A stretch of 6,557 nucleotides of DNA from Mageeibacillus sp. UBA1243 (lineage in GTDB: Bacteria > Bacillota > Clostridia > UBA1212): positions 14,907-21,463 of the forward strand of contig DBWH01000046.1 of NCBI GenBank assembly GCA_002308595.1, in the 5' to 3' direction. The first letter of the stretch is position 1, and every line of letters begins with the position of its first letter. The notes below the pieces were generated by a model. The model was not told the origin of the DNA. It did not search any database and worked only from the letters and a program-made list of their open reading frames with translations. Below, in pieces: positions 3,842 to 6,557 of the stretch. A program made the translations under genes and the position numbers.

Positions 3842-6557
3842 TTAGCCTCCTTGTTGCTCTCTTACATATTTTTTTGCAGAATAATAGCCTTCGGGATAAA
3901 GGAACTCTTCAGTACCTAAGACCCAATTAGCCATATCTATGCAATAATCGATATTTCCACTGTGCTGTGAATATGCTTCAAAAAACGCCCCGGTCCAAAC
4001 ATCAATTTCTGATGGATACTCGTTACCATCGTATGATATTGTTTTAGTAAAACCAACCGCACATGCCGCTCCTGCAGCAACAATCCTGCTGCAAAGGTTG
4101 TCGTCCCCCATTGCAGTTTTGCACCCGAGGAAAAGAATCAATTCAATGTTCCCATAATCATCATCTTCATAAAAGTGAGTTGGATGCAGATGCTTATGTA
4201 CAGTTTCAAAGCCGTCTTCTGCGTTCTCTAATGCCATGGCGGGTAACAATAACCTGTTTCTCATTTTCTTTCGTCCGTGGGAACCTATAATGGCTATTGA
4301 AGCCTGCCCTATATCTTCCAAAACATCTTCAGCGTCGATACTCTCGGTTCTTATAAACCTGAAATGAGTTTTACCCATGTTCTGTAAAGAACCAAAAGTC
4401 TTTTCCATAGGAGATAACGTCATAAATCGAAAATCATTTTCTGAATCGTCTTCGGCATGTAAGATAGAGATAAAGCATACATCACACGGAGTGCCTGTGC
4501 TGTATGAGTCCGTTACATTATAAATATACCACTCGTCTCTGTAACTGCCGTTGTTACCAATATACTCTCCCTGCTTAAGGTTATTGTTGTTGCTTGAACT
4601 TGAAGTGCTGGTCGCAAGTACATAATCTGCCCTGATGAGGTCAGGACTCTCTCCTGTTTTGGGGATTATCTTGTAAGATGTCTCATCAACATTTTCAAAT
4701 CTCCACAGCATTCCGTCCGGAAAGTTTTGCCCCGTAAAAGAGTTAAGAACTACATCGACGTCTTTAGCCGAAGAGTTGTTGTATACCTGAAGATAATAAG
4801 GCGTCGAATCAAAAGAAGCGTATGAACGGATTGTGTAATACCCTGTGAGTGTATTCAACTCCAATTCCCATCTTTCGCAATCTTTTCCGGCAAAGCGATA
4901 TTGTACTGCGTTTTGATTGTCAAAAAGGGTTTCAGCTTTCACTTTGGCATAGCATTCGTTTTCTCTGTTTTTGAGAAAATATGTTCCGTTTGCAAAATGA
5001 GTTATAAACACTTCATAGTCATTACTGAAGAGTTCCGAACCAATGTATGTCTCGCAGGTTACGGTTACCACGCCATCTTTGTGTTTTATGCCTTCTATGG
5101 TTCCCGTCAAAGGATCCACATTCAAATACTCAACACCGGCGGGGTTAACATGCCATGTCGGAGTGTTGGCAATATTGTCTGCATCTATAACTGCAACTGT
5201 CAGATCTAATCCATTTTCATCGTCCATTGCGAGCTGCTGCTCCGGCGCAATGTATCTATCCGGATAATCTACCCTGTATCCTGTCGATGCATCATAAAAC
5301 AAGACTGCCTTTGGGATATCTTGTGAAGGGACACTGATAAAATCCCAACACTGGAGACTTGTCGGAGAAGAAGATGCATAAGATATTCCGACATCCGAAA
5401 GATCCGTTGTTCCTTCCGCAGTCAAAGTTCTGCTTGATAATCCTCTGCTTTTAATAACATATTTTCCGTTGAACTCTTCTATTGTCCATTCAGCGTTATC
5501 GACAACTCCCGCTCCCGTGTCAACTGTTCCGATTGGCACCAATTCGACATGGTTTTCATCATAGTTTGGGTAAAAACTCAGACTCAGACCCATGTCAAGC
5601 TTGTATAACGGTCTTATTGAGTATCTGTTGCTACCGAGATGTTTTATCCTCCACATCTGCGACGCCACATAATCTATGCCGCAGTTTGAATAAACTGTAC
5701 CGGACAGGTTTACATCCACATTCCCCTTTGCACACGGAGATTCCGCCTGCAGGTAAACAGAATTGTTTCGGATATAGTATACACCATCCTCAATGGCAGG
5801 AATCTCAAGTGCGGTCGCGTTATGTAGAACCCACTCATCTCTGTAATCGGGATTGTTCACGTAAGCTTTTTGAGAAACAACTGCACCGTTTCCCGTAGCT
5901 TCTCCCCTTACCGAAAGCACAAGATTGTTAAGTCCCGAAGACCTTGCCTTCAAAACAAGCCCGTTCGGAACCTTGTAAATAAGCCATTGCTGGCGGTTGT
6001 TGTTCTCACTGTATGCGGCCTGAATGATTGTACCGTTTTCTGTGCTTTCAGATCCCGAGGCAACCGTTATTACAATGGATGAGTTGTTCTTGGCAGCAAT
6101 TTTCCAATATCCGTTGCCGATGGCGGTCAGTATCCATTTCTGACTGTTTCCGTTCACCTCTTCCCATAGCTCCAATTCATTGTATGAACATAAAACACCA
6201 TCCTCGGGACGAACATATTTATTGCTCAACTGTCGATTCTCAATTGTATAGTCGCCGCTTGATATATCTGCCGGAACAAGATACCATTCGTCCTTAAAGC
6301 TGTTGTTGTAAACGTATGGTCTCTGCGTGACAAGAGCGCCATTGCCGTCGTTTCCGTCAGCAACCGACATGGTTCTGTCGCTCCAGCCTGTCCCGTCATC
6401 AGGACCGCAGGCAGACTTTGGCTTTATCGCAAAACCGCAGTAAGAGGTCATGTAGATGCGCCACTGCTGTCCGTCTTCCTGAGTGTCTGCTGCTTGAATA
6501 AGCTGTACGTCATAGGTGGAATATGACCCTGAGGGAATACTGAGAACATAGTTGCTC
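3842..6557 (-). CDS. Multi-module ricin-lectin protein with C-terminal caspase-fold (CHAT/clan CD-like) domain, 5' end missing
   Basis: The frame stays open to the right edge, giving 904 residues; the Met at 6449-6451 is internal, because 35 in-frame residues before it (ending DGQQWRIY) already form lectin sequence. Numbering from that Met: part of a beta-trefoil to about 60, trefoil modules near 66-211 and 223-372, an Ig-like (Big_2-type) module near 377-485 (TWHVNPAG, VDPLTGTIEG, VVTVTC), another trefoil near 489-643, and a Ser/Asn linker (TSTSSSSNNNN) within it. Ricin-type evidence is the recurring Q/E-x-W strand ends (SQKW, RQQW, RDEW, SQMW, AEW, ERW) and module openings such as GDYTIENR, GVYYIRNN and GTYFLKNR. 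Residues 655-869 look like a caspase-hemoglobinase fold: a strand ending ASIAIIGSHG with His725 (4277-4279), then ELILFLGCKTA with Cys777 (4121-4123), then AAGAACAVGF, matching the H-G and C-x-T-A pattern of CHAT and related clan CD peptidases. I infer an extracellular, carbohydrate-binding putative cysteine protease; the signal peptide, if any, is outside the window. Activity and specificity are unproven. Confidence 0.85.
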   Translation of the reverse strand, partial: SNYVLSIPSGSYSTYDVQLIQAADTQEDGQQWRIYMTSYCGFAIKPKSACGPDDGTGWSDRTMSVADGNDGNGALVTQRPYVYNNSFKDEWYLVPADISSGDYTIENRQLSNKYVRPEDGVLCSYNELELWEEVNGNSQKWILTAIGNGYWKIAAKNNSSIVITVASGSESTENGTIIQAAYSENNNRQQWLIYKVPNGLVLKARSSGLNNLVLSVRGEATGNGAVVSQKAYVNNPDYRDEWVLHNATALEIPAIEDGVYYIRNNSVYLQAESPCAKGNVDVNLSGTVYSNCGIDYVASQMWRIKHLGSNRYSIRPLYKLDMGLSLSFYPNYDENHVELVPIGTVDTGAGVVDNAEWTIEEFNGKYVIKSRGLSSRTLTAEGTTDLSDVGISYASSSPTSLQCWDFISVPSQDIPKAVLFYDASTGYRVDYPDRYIAPEQQLAMDDENGLDLTVAVIDADNIANTPTWHVNPAGVEYLNVDPLTGTIEGIKHKDGVVTVTCETYIGSELFSNDYEVFITHFANGTYFLKNRENECYAKVKAETLFDNQNAVQYRFAGKDCERWELELNTLTGYYTIRSYASFDSTPYYLQVYNNSSAKDVDVVLNSFTGQNFPDGMLWRFENVDETSYKIIPKTGESPDLIRADYVLATSTSSSSNNNNLKQGEYIGNNGSYRDEWYIYNVTDSYSTGTPCDVCFISILHAEDDSENDFRFMTLSPMEKTFGSLQNMGKTHFRFIRTESIDAEDVLEDIGQASIAIIGSHGRKKMRNRLLLPAMALENAEDGFETVHKHLHPTHFYEDDDYGNIELILFLGCKTAMGDDNLCSRIVAAGAACAVGFTKTISYDGNEYPSEIDVWTGAFFEAYSQHSGNIDYCIDMANWVLGTEEFLYPEGYYSAKKYVREQQGG
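3846..3851 (-). promoter_or_regulatory. Ribosome binding site embedded in the upstream coding sequence
   Basis: AGGAGG lies within the final Gln-Gly-Gly codons of the lectin gene, five bases before the lipoprotein ATG. The upstream stop (3842-3844) and this ATG are one base apart. The arrangement fixes the lipoprotein start and indicates translational coupling. Confidence 0.85.

Noticed and set aside
5482..5898. Plus-strand frame of 138 codons antisense to the lectin gene
   Set aside because: It opposes a clear ricin-module coding region and has no ribosome-binding site or recognisable features.
6449..6451. ATG as the true start of the lectin/caspase-like protein
   Set aside because: There is no ribosome-binding site upstream, and the frame continues with 35 lectin-like residues, including a QQW motif, to the window edge, so the start lies outside.

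Overview
This window fits a low-to-moderate-GC Gram-positive anaerobe of the Clostridia, plausibly a gut Oscillospiraceae/Ruminococcaceae-type bacterium. The reasons are the strong AGGAGG ribosome-binding sites, a Firmicutes-type elongation factor P with lysine at position 32, a lipoprotein signal peptide, and a large secreted-type multi-module ricin-lectin protein. Taxon is inference; no rRNA or other marker is present. All four supported genes lie on the minus strand, so transcription runs from high to low coordinates.

Reading in the direction of transcription: from 6557 (right edge) to 3842 is the 3' part of a large gene. Its 904 visible residues hold several ricin-type beta-trefoil modules, a bacterial Ig-like module, another trefoil module, and a C-terminal caspase-fold (CHAT/clan CD-like) domain with a His/Cys pair. 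One base after its stop, a 308-residue lipoprotein starts (3840 to 2914); its Shine-Dalgarno lies inside the last codons of the lectin gene, so the two are translationally coupled. A gap of about 480 bp (2433-2913) follows. It holds several hairpins, including a strong probable terminator with a U tract (2549-2602) and a second, probably bidirectional one (2667-2711), and then a promoter for the next gene.

From 2432 to 588 is a 614-residue polytopic membrane protein, best described as a GT-C-like glycosyltransferase candidate. It is visibly more GC-rich than the lectin/lipoprotein pair. From 587 to 321 is an intergenic region with a striking array of six GCGAAAT units spaced 10-11 bp apart plus one inverted copy, and then a good sigma-A-type promoter. 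From 320 to the left edge is the start of efp (elongation factor P), cut off by the window.

The most novel unit is the lectin/caspase-like protein with its coupled lipoprotein. It looks like a cell-surface or secreted carbohydrate-targeted putative protease with a membrane-anchored partner whose role is unknown. The helically phased GCGAAAT array is the second item worth attention. The efp and membrane-protein genes appear functionally unrelated to these.
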